Below, piece after piece: positions 37,332 through 46,682 of a stretch of DNA of 64,000 bases. Under the pieces are notes generated by a model, which saw only the letters and a list, made by a program, of their open reading frames with translations, was not told where the DNA came from and did not search any database. How positions within the stretch are numbered: the stretch's first letter is position 1; the number at the start of each line of letters is the position of its first letter. The position numbers were made by a program, and so were the translations under genes. Origin of the DNA: Psychrobacter sp. I-STPA10 (lineage in GTDB: Bacteria > Pseudomonadota > Gammaproteobacteria > Pseudomonadales > Moraxellaceae); contig NZ_VFYU01000014.1 in assembly GCF_021012795.1 (NCBI RefSeq), forward strand, positions 1-64,000, given 5' to 3'.

Positions 37332-38130
37332 AAATTTTTCCTAGCAACAGTTGAGAAAAACAGTTGAGAAAATAGTCAGGCTCATTCACCACCATGTCAT
37401 CAGCAATCTATGACACCTTATAACGTATAATGTTGCTCATATCCTTGATTGACTCAACTGAGCAGCAAATAAGCATCATGATAAGCTAACTCAATCAGAT
37501 TATGATGGTTTTATTTACAGGATTATTCATATCCAATCTTAGATATTAGTCAAGTCAAAGCCCATGACCCGCATCACTGCAACAGAGGTTCTCTGCTTTT
37601 GCCATAACGGATTATAAATAACCACAAACTAGAATAACAAAAAAAACAGACGATAGATATGTCTAGACTAGGAAAATATCCCTAAAAATTAAAGGGATTT
37701 ATTTTAATCAGTAAAAATAATACCATTTTCACTCATAAACCAATCGAAGAAAATGAGGACAAGTATTACAAATCATGGGCTAAGCGAGTTTGCCATCACT
37801 TTAAGTTAGATAGGTTATGTTAGAGAAGTGCTATGGTTGATTCAAGATAATACCTCGCTCTCAACTTATTTTACTAAATTGATATATGACCCCTCCCAAA
37901 TACTCCCCTTGCAGTAAGGGGAGGACTTAAAAACCACTACACTCCCCCTTAAAAAGGGGGGAGGCTAGGAGGGGGTTGAAGTTGAGAGTGAGGTAGATAA
38001 TACGATGACAATAAAGCCAGTTGCAGGTGTCTATTTTGTAGTGCAAATAAGGGTAACCTCATTGCTGTTTAGTCGCTCTTTGACACTATGCACAAAGCTT
38101 AATCAACAAAGCTTAATTAACAGAGTTTAA
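37332..38130. other. Long intergenic region
   Basis: An 800-bp gap. It contains the CCCTCCC palindrome at 37887-37979. A plus-strand open stretch of about 45 codons near 37685-37820 (contains EENEDKYYKSWAKRVCHHF, no ATG start, ends TAG) reads like protein and may be a gene remnant. The first 350 bases should hold the parA promoter. Nothing else identified. Confidence 0.45.
37887..37979. repeat. CCCTCCC/GGGAGG palindromic repeat, copy 2
   Basis: ATGACCCCTCCCAAATACTC at the left and GGAGGCTAGGAGGGGGTTGA at the right, with an internal CTTAAAAAGGGG stem. Same family as 28783-28880 and 41803-41907. Confidence 0.75.
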
Positions 38131-38799
38131 TCAACAAAGCTTACCTGCCAGTTGGTCATGCCAACGTCGATACTCAGGCATGGCAGTCTTGACCGCCTTC
38201 CAAAACTCAGGGCTGTGATTGGGGTGATGCAAGTGACATAGCTCATGCACAATCACATATTCGCTGCATTCAATAGGATAGGCAGGTAGATACGCTGACA
38301 GCCAAATACGTTTGGCTTGAGTATTACAACTCCCCCAACGAGTACGCATTTTTTTGATACGGGTTTCATTGGCAGTTGCACCAACAATGGGCTGCCATTT
38401 TGCAAATAATGCTGGCATGACCTGTGCTAATGCTTGCCGATAATACTCAATCTTTTGTGCCTCGCTCATTGCTTGACTTTGGCTTATTGACTGCGGCTCA
38501 CCCCATAATAAAAAAGCACCATCTTGCTGTTGCTGGCTTTGTGCCTGCTGAGTGATCAGCCGCTCATGTTGACTGATGACCCACGGCAGCCGTTGTTGTA
38601 GCGCATGCGCAATGTGTTTATCCGTGGTAAATAAAGGCGCTGACATACTAAGCAGCATCGGCTTGAGGCGAAAGTTAAAATTTTTCACCCGTTTGCGAGT
38701 AACGCAAAGCTTGATACCTGCTTGCGCCAACTGCTGCTGCATAGCATCTAATGAAGGTGTGGGAGAGGCATTAAAAAAAGTAGTCAATATACTGCTCAA
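38131..38799 (-). CDS. YgjP-like (DUF45) zinc metallopeptidase
   Basis: A 222-residue protein of the M48/DUF45 type. The zinc motif HELCH is at about residues 185-189 in VIVHELCHLHHPNHSPEFW, with the MRTRWGSCNTQAKRIWLS segment typical of YgjP-like proteins. It has no signal peptide. The start is uncertain: TTG at 38799, or ATG at 38742 (MQQQLAQAG). It lies 26 bases beyond the DUF1513 gene on the same strand, so it may be read through from the iron operon, though it is not usually part of it. Confidence 0.85.
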   Translation of the reverse strand: MSSILTTFFNASPTPSLDAMQQQLAQAGIKLCVTRKRVKNFNFRLKPMLLSMSAPLFTTDKHIAHALQQRLPWVISQHERLITQQAQSQQQQDGAFLLWGEPQSISQSQAMSEAQKIEYYRQALAQVMPALFAKWQPIVGATANETRIKKMRTRWGSCNTQAKRIWLSAYLPAYPIECSEYVIVHELCHLHHPNHSPEFWKAVKTAMPEYRRWHDQLAGKLC

Positions 38800-38825
38800 T
38801 CAAAACAAACCACGTTTGGCAATGG

Positions 38826-40523
38826 TTAGCAATTATGCTCGATATTTACTGTTAATGCGGTGACAGCAGCATAAAATAGTGCAGGATATGCTACCGCTTG
38901 TAAGTGATTATCAAATGCCAACGCATGGCGTACTTGAGTCACATGTAGCGGCTTGACAGCGTTATTTGCTTGCTCTTGTTTATCACTAGCCACTTTATTA
39001 CTATTAGCCACTTTTCCACCATGTTCAATAAAATCGCTATTTACTGTAAACTGGGTCAAATTTCCTTGACCATCACTGACAATAAAGCCCTGCGTCTGCA
39101 ATGTGTTAGTATCAGCCTGACATTGAGACTGATTATCCTGTGTCAAAGCTACTGCCACGCCAGCACAGTCAGGTAACTTAGCTGATTGAATCATTTGTCC
39201 TGATTGTAAATCATACACTGCTGCACAACCACCAATAGGACTACTGGCACATAATAAATTCGTTTTGGCATTGATTGCAACACTGGCAATATAGTGATGA
39301 AACTGCTGCCATTGACCTTGTGGCATCGACAAAGCAGTAAACGCCTCTTCACCACGGCGATGCGTCAAAACCAGTGGCACATTAAGATGCCGCTCTCCTT
39401 GAAACTGAATACCTATCGCCACCAAACCATCAGGGTGCAGGGATAAATGGCGCACACTCATTTGATTATGCTCAGGATATATTTGCTCAAGTAAGCGACC
39501 ATCATGGCGATTTAAATATACCAAAGAAGGCTGCATACTATCCAAGTTAAGCTCTTCTCGAGAGGCTTTTTCGGTCTTGATACCACCATTGGCGATGACT
39601 AAGGTTTCACCATCGGGATGCGCTAACAACTCATGTGGTCCAATACCATGGGTGGCAAACTCAGCAATCTTTTTATATTGCTGATTAACTGCATACACAC
39701 CAATCTTACCCGTCAGACTGACCGTATCATTTTCGGTCACATATAAAGTTTGTCCATCAAGACTAAAGCAAGCATGTCCATAAAAATGCCGCTGACAGGC
39801 AGCTTTGATGCGATAAATGACCTCACCTGTTGCCACTGCCAATACCCAAAAGTGCTCACTAGGTCGCCGTCCCATCACCACCACATGCTGATGAGTATCT
39901 ACTGCCAATTTAGTCGCTGTTGTTGCTGTGTTTATTGTTGTGGTTGCTTTATGTATGCCAACTGGCTGTACCACAATATCATGCACCCGCTCTGGCATCG
40001 GAGTCTGCCACAAGATATCTTTGGCTGCATTATCAGCAATACCGACAACCGCAAACTCACCCTTGCTTAGATCTCCTACCCCACTTACCCATGCCACTGT
40101 TTCGGCTTTAGTATGATGAATAGCATTGTTTGTAGCAATATCTACGGTGCTTGCTTGCGCTGTTTGTTTGCTTTGTCTATTACTTTGAGAATCGCTATCT
40201 TGGCAGTTTGAGCTATGTTGACAACTTTGATGAGGTTTTGAATTGGTATTGCTATCTGCTGCTTGCCATGCAGCAAGCCATGTTTGCTGTGCACTATTGA
40301 TGGCTTGTGTATTAGCATGGTGTAAGCGTTGTAGCTGCGCTTTTACCCCAACCACATAATCTTGTAACTGTGCTTGAGCATGATGACGCTTACGATACTG
40401 ATGATGTATCGTCACCAAAGCACCCGTACCCAAGCTTGCCAAGCCCAGTGTTTTTATGGTCATAGCAAGTATTGGGGTAGAGTGTTTAACATTATGATGA
40501 CTTTCATCTTGATGATACGACAA
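38826..40523 (-). CDS. DUF1513 beta-propeller protein
   Basis: A 565-residue protein whose second half matches the DUF1513 propeller: GIGPHELLAHPDGETLVIAN, then SVRHLSLHPDGLVAIGIQFQ. The N-terminal 200 residues carry a hydrophobic segment (LGLASLGTGALVTI) and a poorly conserved Gln/His/Ser-rich stretch. The start is TTG at 40523 with GGAGTAGG upstream; an ATG 20 codons in is possible. DUF1513 proteins occur last in the imelysin/di-haem operon, as here (59-base gap to the imelysin stop). Likely periplasmic; function unknown. Confidence 0.82.
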   Translation of the reverse strand: MSYHQDESHHNVKHSTPILAMTIKTLGLASLGTGALVTIHHQYRKRHHAQAQLQDYVVGVKAQLQRLHHANTQAINSAQQTWLAAWQAADSNTNSKPHQSCQHSSNCQDSDSQSNRQSKQTAQASTVDIATNNAIHHTKAETVAWVSGVGDLSKGEFAVVGIADNAAKDILWQTPMPERVHDIVVQPVGIHKATTTINTATTATKLAVDTHQHVVVMGRRPSEHFWVLAVATGEVIYRIKAACQRHFYGHACFSLDGQTLYVTENDTVSLTGKIGVYAVNQQYKKIAEFATHGIGPHELLAHPDGETLVIANGGIKTEKASREELNLDSMQPSLVYLNRHDGRLLEQIYPEHNQMSVRHLSLHPDGLVAIGIQFQGERHLNVPLVLTHRRGEEAFTALSMPQGQWQQFHHYIASVAINAKTNLLCASSPIGGCAAVYDLQSGQMIQSAKLPDCAGVAVALTQDNQSQCQADTNTLQTQGFIVSDGQGNLTQFTVNSDFIEHGGKVANSNKVASDKQEQANNAVKPLHVTQVRHALAFDNHLQAVAYPALFYAAVTALTVNIEHNC

Positions 40524-40582
40524 CTTAACCTACTCCAAACCAATCATTGAGAACAGTATGACTTAATTTAACCAACATTTGA

Positions 40583-41752
40583 TTAATCACCATCCGTACT
40601 ATTAAAGCCAACTTGTATACCCAAGGTAGGTATCAGTTGACGTTTGATTAATTGGGTAATCTTAGTGAGATCATCATAAAGCTGCTGCTGCGTTGCTTTA
40701 TCAGCATCTGCGATATTCTCAGGCATTTGTGCCAGTAAAGTGGTGGTTTTAGACAGCTCAGTTGATAACTCTTCTCCCACAGGATTATTCTGCTCCTGCT
40801 GCGCTAACATGGCAGTTAATACAGGGTCGGTCAATGCTGTATTTAAAGCAGCTACCTTCGCCGTCATAATGGCTCGGCTTTGTCCCGCTGCCGCAGCAGG
40901 TAAATGACCTTTTTTAGAGCCTGTTAGCCCAAGTGGTTTATCCAAAGCAGTTGATTTAGTGGTCTCAACCAAAGACAATAATGAGTTTATCCAGCGGTTA
41001 AGCCCTGCTTTAGTATCCGCATCACTGCCTGCATTTAATAGCTGAGTGCCATTATCACGCCAGTTATCTTCAATGGCTTTTAGGCGTGTCGTCAAGGCAG
41101 CACTGGCACCAATAATGTAGTTACACTGTGCTGCATCCAATGTATCATTGGCATACAATACCTCCTCAAGCCCTGGGATACCCTGCACAATCGCACTTTC
41201 ATGTAACAGCGCATCTTCTTGTAGCTTAGGATTGGCAGCAATTAAATCAATCACACCTTGATGTACCAAACCACGCTCATCAGGATAATAGTTAATGTAT
41301 AAATCGGTCATGCTATCTGTTGCAGGACCAAAATTAATCATTTCTGCCGTTGCCCATGCCTGTGCTAATAGTAGCCACTGCTCACGCAGCTGTTGTAATT
41401 TGTCACCTTGTAGTGGTGCTTGTTGACATTGCTCAGTTGCAATTTTATGTAAAGCTTGGCTTTGTTTGGTCGCTTGCGCATAGGCAGGTATGATTTGTTG
41501 ATCCACCACATGTTGTAGATAGCTTTGTAGCGCTTCTGGTTGTAGTGTAACCGCTTCAGGTCTAGTAGCACTTGCATCTTGAGCCGTGGTTGTTTCAATG
41601 ACAGCGTTTTCTACACTTGTAGTTGTATCACCTTCTTGACTTGATGTAGATGTCTCTTCATTGGTTTGTGTATCATTGGTTTTTGCACAGCTAATCAAAA
41701 AACCTGCACTTAAGGCAGATAATACCATGGCTGCTAATTGATGTTTTTTCAT
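40583..41752 (-). CDS. Imelysin-family lipoprotein (second)
   Basis: A 389-residue periplasmic lipoprotein (signal peptide with ISCAKTN) of the imelysin (Peptidase_M75) fold. It is Gln/Ala-rich and helical. The characteristic GxHxxE motif is degenerate: the equivalent segment reads GIPGLEEVLY, keeping Glu but not His. Imelysin proteins (IrpA, EfeO-like, ICMP) bind iron or haem-related ligands rather than acting as peptidases. In the operon it follows the di-haem protein and precedes DUF1513, but a 495-bp gap full of repeats separates it from the former, so it may have its own promoter. Confidence 0.83.
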   Translation of the reverse strand: MKKHQLAAMVLSALSAGFLISCAKTNDTQTNEETSTSSQEGDTTTSVENAVIETTTAQDASATRPEAVTLQPEALQSYLQHVVDQQIIPAYAQATKQSQALHKIATEQCQQAPLQGDKLQQLREQWLLLAQAWATAEMINFGPATDSMTDLYINYYPDERGLVHQGVIDLIAANPKLQEDALLHESAIVQGIPGLEEVLYANDTLDAAQCNYIIGASAALTTRLKAIEDNWRDNGTQLLNAGSDADTKAGLNRWINSLLSLVETTKSTALDKPLGLTGSKKGHLPAAAAGQSRAIMTAKVAALNTALTDPVLTAMLAQQEQNNPVGEELSTELSKTTTLLAQMPENIADADKATQQQLYDDLTKITQLIKRQLIPTLGIQVGFNSTDGD

Positions 41753-41802
41753 AATTATCTCTACTTATTGTCTTAGTTTGGTGGTGTTCTAAAAAGTATG
41801 CT

Positions 41803-41907
41803 ACCCCCTCCCTGAGAGGCGTTAAAAAATTGCACTGCAATTTTAGCCTCGCAAGGGAATTTCTTTAAATAGAAATTCCTACAAGGAGGGGGCTAGGGGG
41901 AGGGCTG
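41803..41907. repeat. CCCTCCC/GGGAGG palindromic repeat, copy 3
   Basis: ACCCCCTCCCTGAGAGGCGT on the left and GGAGGGGGCTAGGGGGAGGG on the right, with an internal GGAATTTCTTTAAATAGAAATTCC stem region (perfect arms GGAATTTCT/AGAAATTCC). Confidence 0.75.
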
Positions 41908-42112
41908 AAACTATGGTAATTCATTAAAAATAACCACAGCATACTTTTGAAACACTACCCTTAATTTAATAGCCATCATAAATATGATAGTTAATGATAT
42001 TGTTCATTGATATATTGTTCATTAATCCCCTACAGTACGCTTTACCTCACTAAATTACCACCATATACTGATAACAATTTGCTTGTAAAACAAGTAATTT
42101 TACTGATTATAC

Positions 42113-42220
42113 TATAGTCAATCTAATATAATTTCACCACAAGGCAACCGAGTGAAGATAGTACACGTAGTCCATCTAGCGAGGTTAACACTGTGGTGGA
42201 TTTATAGTAGGCAGACTATA
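42113..42220. repeat. 108-bp TATAGTC-ended inverted-repeat element, family D
   Basis: Ends are TATAGTCAATCTAATATAAT and, inward from the right, TATAGTCTGCCTACTATAAA, both followed by TTCACCAC or TCCACCAC. The middle contains GAAGATAGTACACGTAGTCC. I recall similar units scattered in Psychrobacter/Moraxella genomes. Non-coding; MITE- or REP-like. Confidence 0.75.
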
Positions 42221-42247
42221 CTTATAATTCGCTTAAACTGCTCAGCA

Positions 42248-43966
42248 CTATAATGAATCCAAAAATGCTGTCAACTCAGCTCGACCTTGTTTATCAAGCT
42301 GTAAAACCTTTTGCTTTGCTTCCTCAGCTTCACCACCATGCCAAAGTACCGCTTCCATTGGGCTTCTGGCACGACCATCATGCAAGAAGGTTGCTTGTGA
42401 ATCAACCGTTTGCGCCAAGCCAATACCCCACAGTGCTGGTGTGCGCCATTCATACGATGTCGCCAAAAACTCAACTTGCGCATCTTTTGCTGGCAACTTA
42501 CCAGCAATGGTACGATCAGCCAAATCATCACCCATATCATGCAACAACATATCAGTATAAGGATAAATAATCTGTCCATGCTGCTCAATGCGATCATCAT
42601 CAGTCTTAGCTAGCTGATAGCGAGGTGTATGGCAAGCAATACAACCCATATCATAAAACCGCTTCTTACCTGCCAACACCATTTTATCATTGGCATTGCG
42701 ACGATTAGGTACAGCTAAGTTGCGTGTATAAAATTCCACAAATTTTGCCACTTCATCACTGACTTCAACTGGTGGCTTACCATCACCTTGATCCTCAGCA
42801 CCTGTTGGTGCAGCCAGACAAGCTTTTTGTAATTTTGTACATGACTCAATAGGACGAACTCGTGAGGTCAATCCCATATCTTCATTAAACGCACTTTGAT
42901 TTTGAGTAAGTAACCGTGTTTGTCCTGCTTTCCAACCAAAGCGTCCTACCATCAACTCACCTGTTACTGGATCAGTAACCCAGTTATACTTGCCACTAAT
43001 ACCATCTTTGTCACTATCATCACTATCTGCTTGTGCTTTGATATCCTTTGCCGAAATTTGCTCAAGTAACCCAAGACCAATCATCGGTAGAGCCACCCGA
43101 GGGGATATCATCAAATCATCATCAAATTTACCATAACCTGGCTGCGTTAAGTTAAATGTTGGTTTACGCAACGTCTCCACATGCCCATCTGCAAAGGTGA
43201 CTGGTTCATCTGCCCATGACACCTCAATTTTTGCTTCAGCAGGCACACCTTGAATACCCCGATCTTGTAACTGCCCACCATAAGCGGGGTGTGGAATCTT
43301 CTCAATTTTAGAAGCTTGTAGCTGTTGTTTTTGTTCTTCTGTTGTTGCAGGTAGTGCCAAACGTATCAATAAACTATCGGCATCATCATTGGCATGCATC
43401 GGTGCATGTCCACGTCCATCTTTGATATGACAGGATTGACATGCTGCGACATTAAATAATGCACCCAAGCCATCACGACTGTCGGTGCTAGAAGGTGCAA
43501 CCACCCAAGGCTGCTTAAAAAAAGCATTACCAATAAAAAAATTACCTTTTCGAGAAGCACTAATGTTTGAAGACGGTTTAGAATAACTCTCTGACGAGGT
43601 AATATTAATACCTGTATCACCACCTTGCTTCACTTCACGTGGATCAAACGTAGCCAGTTTTTGTAGTGACGTACCCGATAGCTCCTCTATCATCTGTGTC
43701 CGCTTATCCTTAGGCTCACTACTTGGCGGCTGCATTTGTTCATTGTCACTACTGGTAGCTTGAGCTTGCTCTGTAGATTGTGTTTCTTGCTTTTCATCAT
43801 CCATCGGCTGACAGCCACTTAGCACATTACTTGCTAGCACACCCATCATGCCTACCATTAAGCCTTGTTTTATGCACTGTGGTAGATATCGATGTTGATG
43901 AGATAATTGCTTATAAGACGATACATGCCTAGCAAATAAAAGATAAACTGGGGAATATCTTGACAT
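42248..43966 (-). CDS. Di-haem oxidoreductase (DHOR/DUF1111) lipoprotein
   Basis: A 572-residue exported protein with two c-type haem sites: ACQSCH (about residue 177) and GCIACH (about 445). The lipobox is SNVLSGC. Phrases such as GRFGWKAGQTRLLTQNQSAF and TPALWGIGL match the DHOR family, often annotated thiol oxidoreductase-like. It would carry electrons or do redox chemistry on iron or another substrate in the periplasm. The ATG at 43966 (MSRYSP) has AGGT before it. Its place between two imelysin genes is the conserved order. Confidence 0.87.
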   Translation of the reverse strand: MSRYSPVYLLFARHVSSYKQLSHQHRYLPQCIKQGLMVGMMGVLASNVLSGCQPMDDEKQETQSTEQAQATSSDNEQMQPPSSEPKDKRTQMIEELSGTSLQKLATFDPREVKQGGDTGINITSSESYSKPSSNISASRKGNFFIGNAFFKQPWVVAPSSTDSRDGLGALFNVAACQSCHIKDGRGHAPMHANDDADSLLIRLALPATTEEQKQQLQASKIEKIPHPAYGGQLQDRGIQGVPAEAKIEVSWADEPVTFADGHVETLRKPTFNLTQPGYGKFDDDLMISPRVALPMIGLGLLEQISAKDIKAQADSDDSDKDGISGKYNWVTDPVTGELMVGRFGWKAGQTRLLTQNQSAFNEDMGLTSRVRPIESCTKLQKACLAAPTGAEDQGDGKPPVEVSDEVAKFVEFYTRNLAVPNRRNANDKMVLAGKKRFYDMGCIACHTPRYQLAKTDDDRIEQHGQIIYPYTDMLLHDMGDDLADRTIAGKLPAKDAQVEFLATSYEWRTPALWGIGLAQTVDSQATFLHDGRARSPMEAVLWHGGEAEEAKQKVLQLDKQGRAELTAFLDSL

Positions 43967-44052
43967 ATCATTACCTACTGTTTTACAGCTTTTCTCAAAC
44001 ACTGCTTTAAAAAAATTCTGCTGACTGCTTTACAATCAATCCATAGCAATCA

Positions 44053-44092
44053 CAACAAAAAAACACACTATTCAAATTGTGGAATAGTGTGT
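44053..44092 (-). terminator. Terminator/attenuator inside the imelysin operon
   Basis: On the minus strand ACACACTATTC and GAATAGTGTGT form an 11-base perfect stem, followed by TTTTTTTGTT. It lies between the first imelysin stop (44192) and the di-haem start (43966), so it should lower expression of the downstream genes relative to the first. Confidence 0.85.
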
Positions 44093-44191
44093 TTATTGTA
44101 CTACTAACCTTGTCAGTTATAAACGATTCTTATTCAGAATCAACTGATTAGTTTTATTGATGGTAACATCATGTCCAAATAGCCAACAAAA

Positions 44192-45646
44192 TTAGCTGTT
44201 TGAATTATTTGAAAACTGTGAACCAGTATCTGCATCTAGGTTATCAATACCAATAGAGCTTGCTGCTTTTTCAATTGAAGCAGTTAACTCTTGTAGATTG
44301 GTGATGGCAGACTCAACCCAACCGCGGCGAGTATTCTGCTCCTCTGCACTCACTCCTTGCTTAGAAGCTTGACCAACAGTGGCAATCATCTGATCAACTT
44401 TAACGCCTTGGTTTTCACCTTGATCAACAATTACATCAAATGACTCTTGTACTTTGCCAAACTCATTGTTTAGGTCATCAGCTTCACCTTGATGCCCTTT
44501 ATCAACAAGATATTGCTGTACTCCATATCCACCAACAGTATCACCAGCGACTGTTTTGTACTGACCATGGAATACATTATCAATACCACGAGCATTGTTT
44601 GCATAGCTTAAGTGAGTTAAATCACTGAAACACTCATGCTCGTCTTCGGTAGAACCCGTCACAAATGCCACCTGCATACGCTCAGAAGCAAGCTCACCTA
44701 ATGCTAAGCTACCCATTTGATACATCACTTGACGTATGGCATTACTATCAGCACGTGCCATCAAATCACTACGTAGCGTATTTGGTGTGTCTGGCTGCCA
44801 CTGGGCAACCATATCTGACAAATCATTTACTAACAACTGTGCAGCTGCTTTGAGGTACTCTCCACGTTTAATACAAATCGCAGCTGAGTCATTAACCACA
44901 TCCCCACTGGTACATTTGCCTTCTTCAGTATCGTAGTCACTAACAGGACGATTACCAGCACCTTCACCAACTCCATTAGTATCCTGACCCCATAGTAAAA
45001 ACTCAATGGCGTGATAACCAGTCGTTACATTCGCTTCACTACCACCAATTTCATTCATTTCAGCCAATAATTCAGGGCTAATTTTGCTGGTATCTTGTTT
45101 GATGCTACCAACGGTAATTTCATTACTGTTGATGATGTTATCTTTTGCATCATACTCACCTTCATAACTATCAGAGACATAATCAATCAATGCTTCGTCT
45201 AATGGCCAAGCATTGACTTGTCCTTCCCAACCATCAACACTTTCAATGGCACGTTTATCATCGGCAGTGACAAAACCTTCATCAAAACGGAACACTTCTG
45301 TTTGTGAATATGGTTGGCGAGCTTCTTTATAAGCTGCTTTTGCTGCATCTAAATTTGCCTGAGTGGGTGTTGCTACAAAAGTATCAATTGCTGCTTGTAA
45401 TTTTTTTGCCCCGTCTAGTGAATCCTGATAAGCAGCTTGTGCCATATTGGCATAGCTGGTTAGCAGTTTTTGCTCATCATTTAGATTAGCATCATCAACG
45501 ACAACAACTTCTGTTTGCTCTGTCGCATCTGCATCAGTGGGTGCTGCTGCATCTTCAGCTGGTTTTTGACAACCCGATAAAAAAAGCAATCCAGAGATTG
45601 CAATAGATAATGAGGTATAGAAAAATGGACGTGATTGAGAACGCAT
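44192..45646 (-). CDS. Imelysin-family lipoprotein (first), IrpA-like
   Basis: A 484-residue lipoprotein (lipobox LFLSGCQK) with an acidic linker, then the imelysin/IrpA fold. The GxHxxE motif is intact in TTGYHAIEFLLWGQD, and the second-half repeat is HLSYANNARGIDNVFHGQY. Such proteins are iron-regulated and thought to bind iron at the cell surface or periplasm. It is the first gene of the set and lies 222 bases below a strong Fur-box match, so it should be made under iron limitation. A terminator follows it, which would make it the most abundant product. Confidence 0.87.
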   Translation of the reverse strand: MRSQSRPFFYTSLSIAISGLLFLSGCQKPAEDAAAPTDADATEQTEVVVVDDANLNDEQKLLTSYANMAQAAYQDSLDGAKKLQAAIDTFVATPTQANLDAAKAAYKEARQPYSQTEVFRFDEGFVTADDKRAIESVDGWEGQVNAWPLDEALIDYVSDSYEGEYDAKDNIINSNEITVGSIKQDTSKISPELLAEMNEIGGSEANVTTGYHAIEFLLWGQDTNGVGEGAGNRPVSDYDTEEGKCTSGDVVNDSAAICIKRGEYLKAAAQLLVNDLSDMVAQWQPDTPNTLRSDLMARADSNAIRQVMYQMGSLALGELASERMQVAFVTGSTEDEHECFSDLTHLSYANNARGIDNVFHGQYKTVAGDTVGGYGVQQYLVDKGHQGEADDLNNEFGKVQESFDVIVDQGENQGVKVDQMIATVGQASKQGVSAEEQNTRRGWVESAITNLQELTASIEKAASSIGIDNLDADTGSQFSNNSNS

Positions 45647-45709
45647 GGATGTATCCTTTAATAAGAAACAAGCAAAGACAAAAAGAAGAGATTACTAAAA
45701 AAAGTTATC

Positions 45710-45747
45710 GTATGTGAATATGTTTATGCTTGCAGTCATTCACATAC
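45710..45747. promoter_or_regulatory. Leader hairpin upstream of the imelysin gene
   Basis: GTATGTGAAT and ATTCACATAC are a perfect 10-base inverted repeat with an 18-base spacer, within the region expected to be the 5' leader of the gene at 44192-45646. It could be an operator or an mRNA hairpin. No known riboswitch pattern recognised. Confidence 0.5.
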
Positions 45748-45867
45748 AAAAAAAAGTCTCTACAAATGTCTTACTAATATGGTGTTTATGAAACAAATGG
45801 CATATATGTAGGCAATTATACAGTATGTGTTTAATTGTATGGATATATGTTAATTCGTTATTATAAA

Positions 45868-45886
45868 GTTATTGATAATTATTATC
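45868..45886. promoter_or_regulatory. Fur box
   Basis: GTTATTGATAATTATTATC matches the 19-base Fur consensus GATAATGATAATCATTATC at 16 positions, including the central GATAAT and the terminal ATTATC. It lies 222 bases upstream of the imelysin start on the minus strand and beyond the terminator of the OmpA gene, so it belongs to the iron operon. Confidence 0.75.
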
Positions 45887-45924
45887 AAATCTAATTTTTA
45901 TTTAGTTTATAAATTATTTTTAAT

Positions 45925-45959
45925 GAAAAAAATAAGCCAGTTTAAACTGGCTTATTTTT
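45925..45959. terminator. Terminator of the OmpA-like gene
   Basis: AAAAAATAAGCCAGTTT and AAACTGGCTTATTTTT arms, perfect inverted repeat. About 70 bases after the OmpA-like stop on the minus strand. Confidence 0.88.
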
Positions 45960-46028
45960 CATATAATCTAAGTACTTATCTAATTCAATTTTTAGTAGCA
46001 GCTATGGCTAAAGTAAAAATAGAATGAA

Positions 46029-46682
46029 TTAGTTCACACTTTGTGGCGCATTGATTTTAATTTCAACACGACGATTTTTAGCACGGCCTGCTTCGGTATC
46101 GTTATTAGCAATAGGGCGAGTTTCACCAAAGCCATAAGTCATGATACGATTGCTGTCTACACCTCGACTGACCAGATAACTTTTCACCGATTCTGCACGT
46201 CTTTGTGATAAATCTTGGTTATAGCTTGCATTACCCACATTGTCTGTAAAGCCCATAACTATGACTGTATTCTTATTGTATTCCACCATAGTCGCAGCAA
46301 GCTTATTCAACGTATTAAAAAAGCTTGGATTGATGGCAGTGCTGTTGGTAGCAAAAGTAATATTACCTGGCATGACCAAATCAATATTACCCTGCTGATC
46401 TCGCTTGACTTCGACATTTGTACCAGCCATTTGTTGCTGTAGCTGCTTCTCTTGACGATCCATATACAAACCAACTGCCCCACCTAATGCGGCACCAATA
46501 GCAGCATCTCGTCCTGTATGATCACCACCAGTTGCCTTAGAGATGGCAGCGCCACCTGCAGCACCAGCAAGCGCACCTATCGCTGTTTTATTAATACGTT
46601 GTTGTCCTGTTGCAGGATCGGTTGTACACCCTGCTAGTGCTAAACCTGAAGCTAACGTTGCAATCATTAATTGGTTTTTCAT
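46029..46682 (-). CDS. OmpA-family outer-membrane lipoprotein (YiaD-like)
   Basis: A 217-residue lipoprotein (lipobox LALAGCTT). A glycine-zipper region (GALAGAAGGAAISKATGG, GAALGGAVG; residues about 36-75) is followed by the OmpA-like peptidoglycan-binding domain (about 100-215) with VMGFTDNVGNASYNQDLSQ and YGFGETRPIANNDT, including the Asp/Arg residues (SQRRAESV, KNRRVEI) that clasp diaminopimelate. It anchors the outer membrane to the wall. Monocistronic, with its own terminator. Confidence 0.9.
   Translation of the reverse strand: MKNQLMIATLASGLALAGCTTDPATGQQRINKTAIGALAGAAGGAAISKATGGDHTGRDAAIGAALGGAVGLYMDRQEKQLQQQMAGTNVEVKRDQQGNIDLVMPGNITFATNSTAINPSFFNTLNKLAATMVEYNKNTVIVMGFTDNVGNASYNQDLSQRRAESVKSYLVSRGVDSNRIMTYGFGETRPIANNDTEAGRAKNRRVEIKINAPQSVN

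Larger units (their letters stand above)
41753..42247. other. Repeat-bearing gap within the imelysin gene set
   Basis: A 495-bp gap between the di-haem and second imelysin genes, unusually long for this operon. It holds a CCCTCCC palindrome (41803-41907) and the 108-bp TATAGTC element (42113-42220); the rest shows nothing. Confidence 0.6.

Noticed and set aside
37685-37820. 45-codon open stretch containing EENEDKYYKSWAKRVC
   Set aside because: Protein-like but with no start codon and no recognisable family; kept only as a possible remnant.
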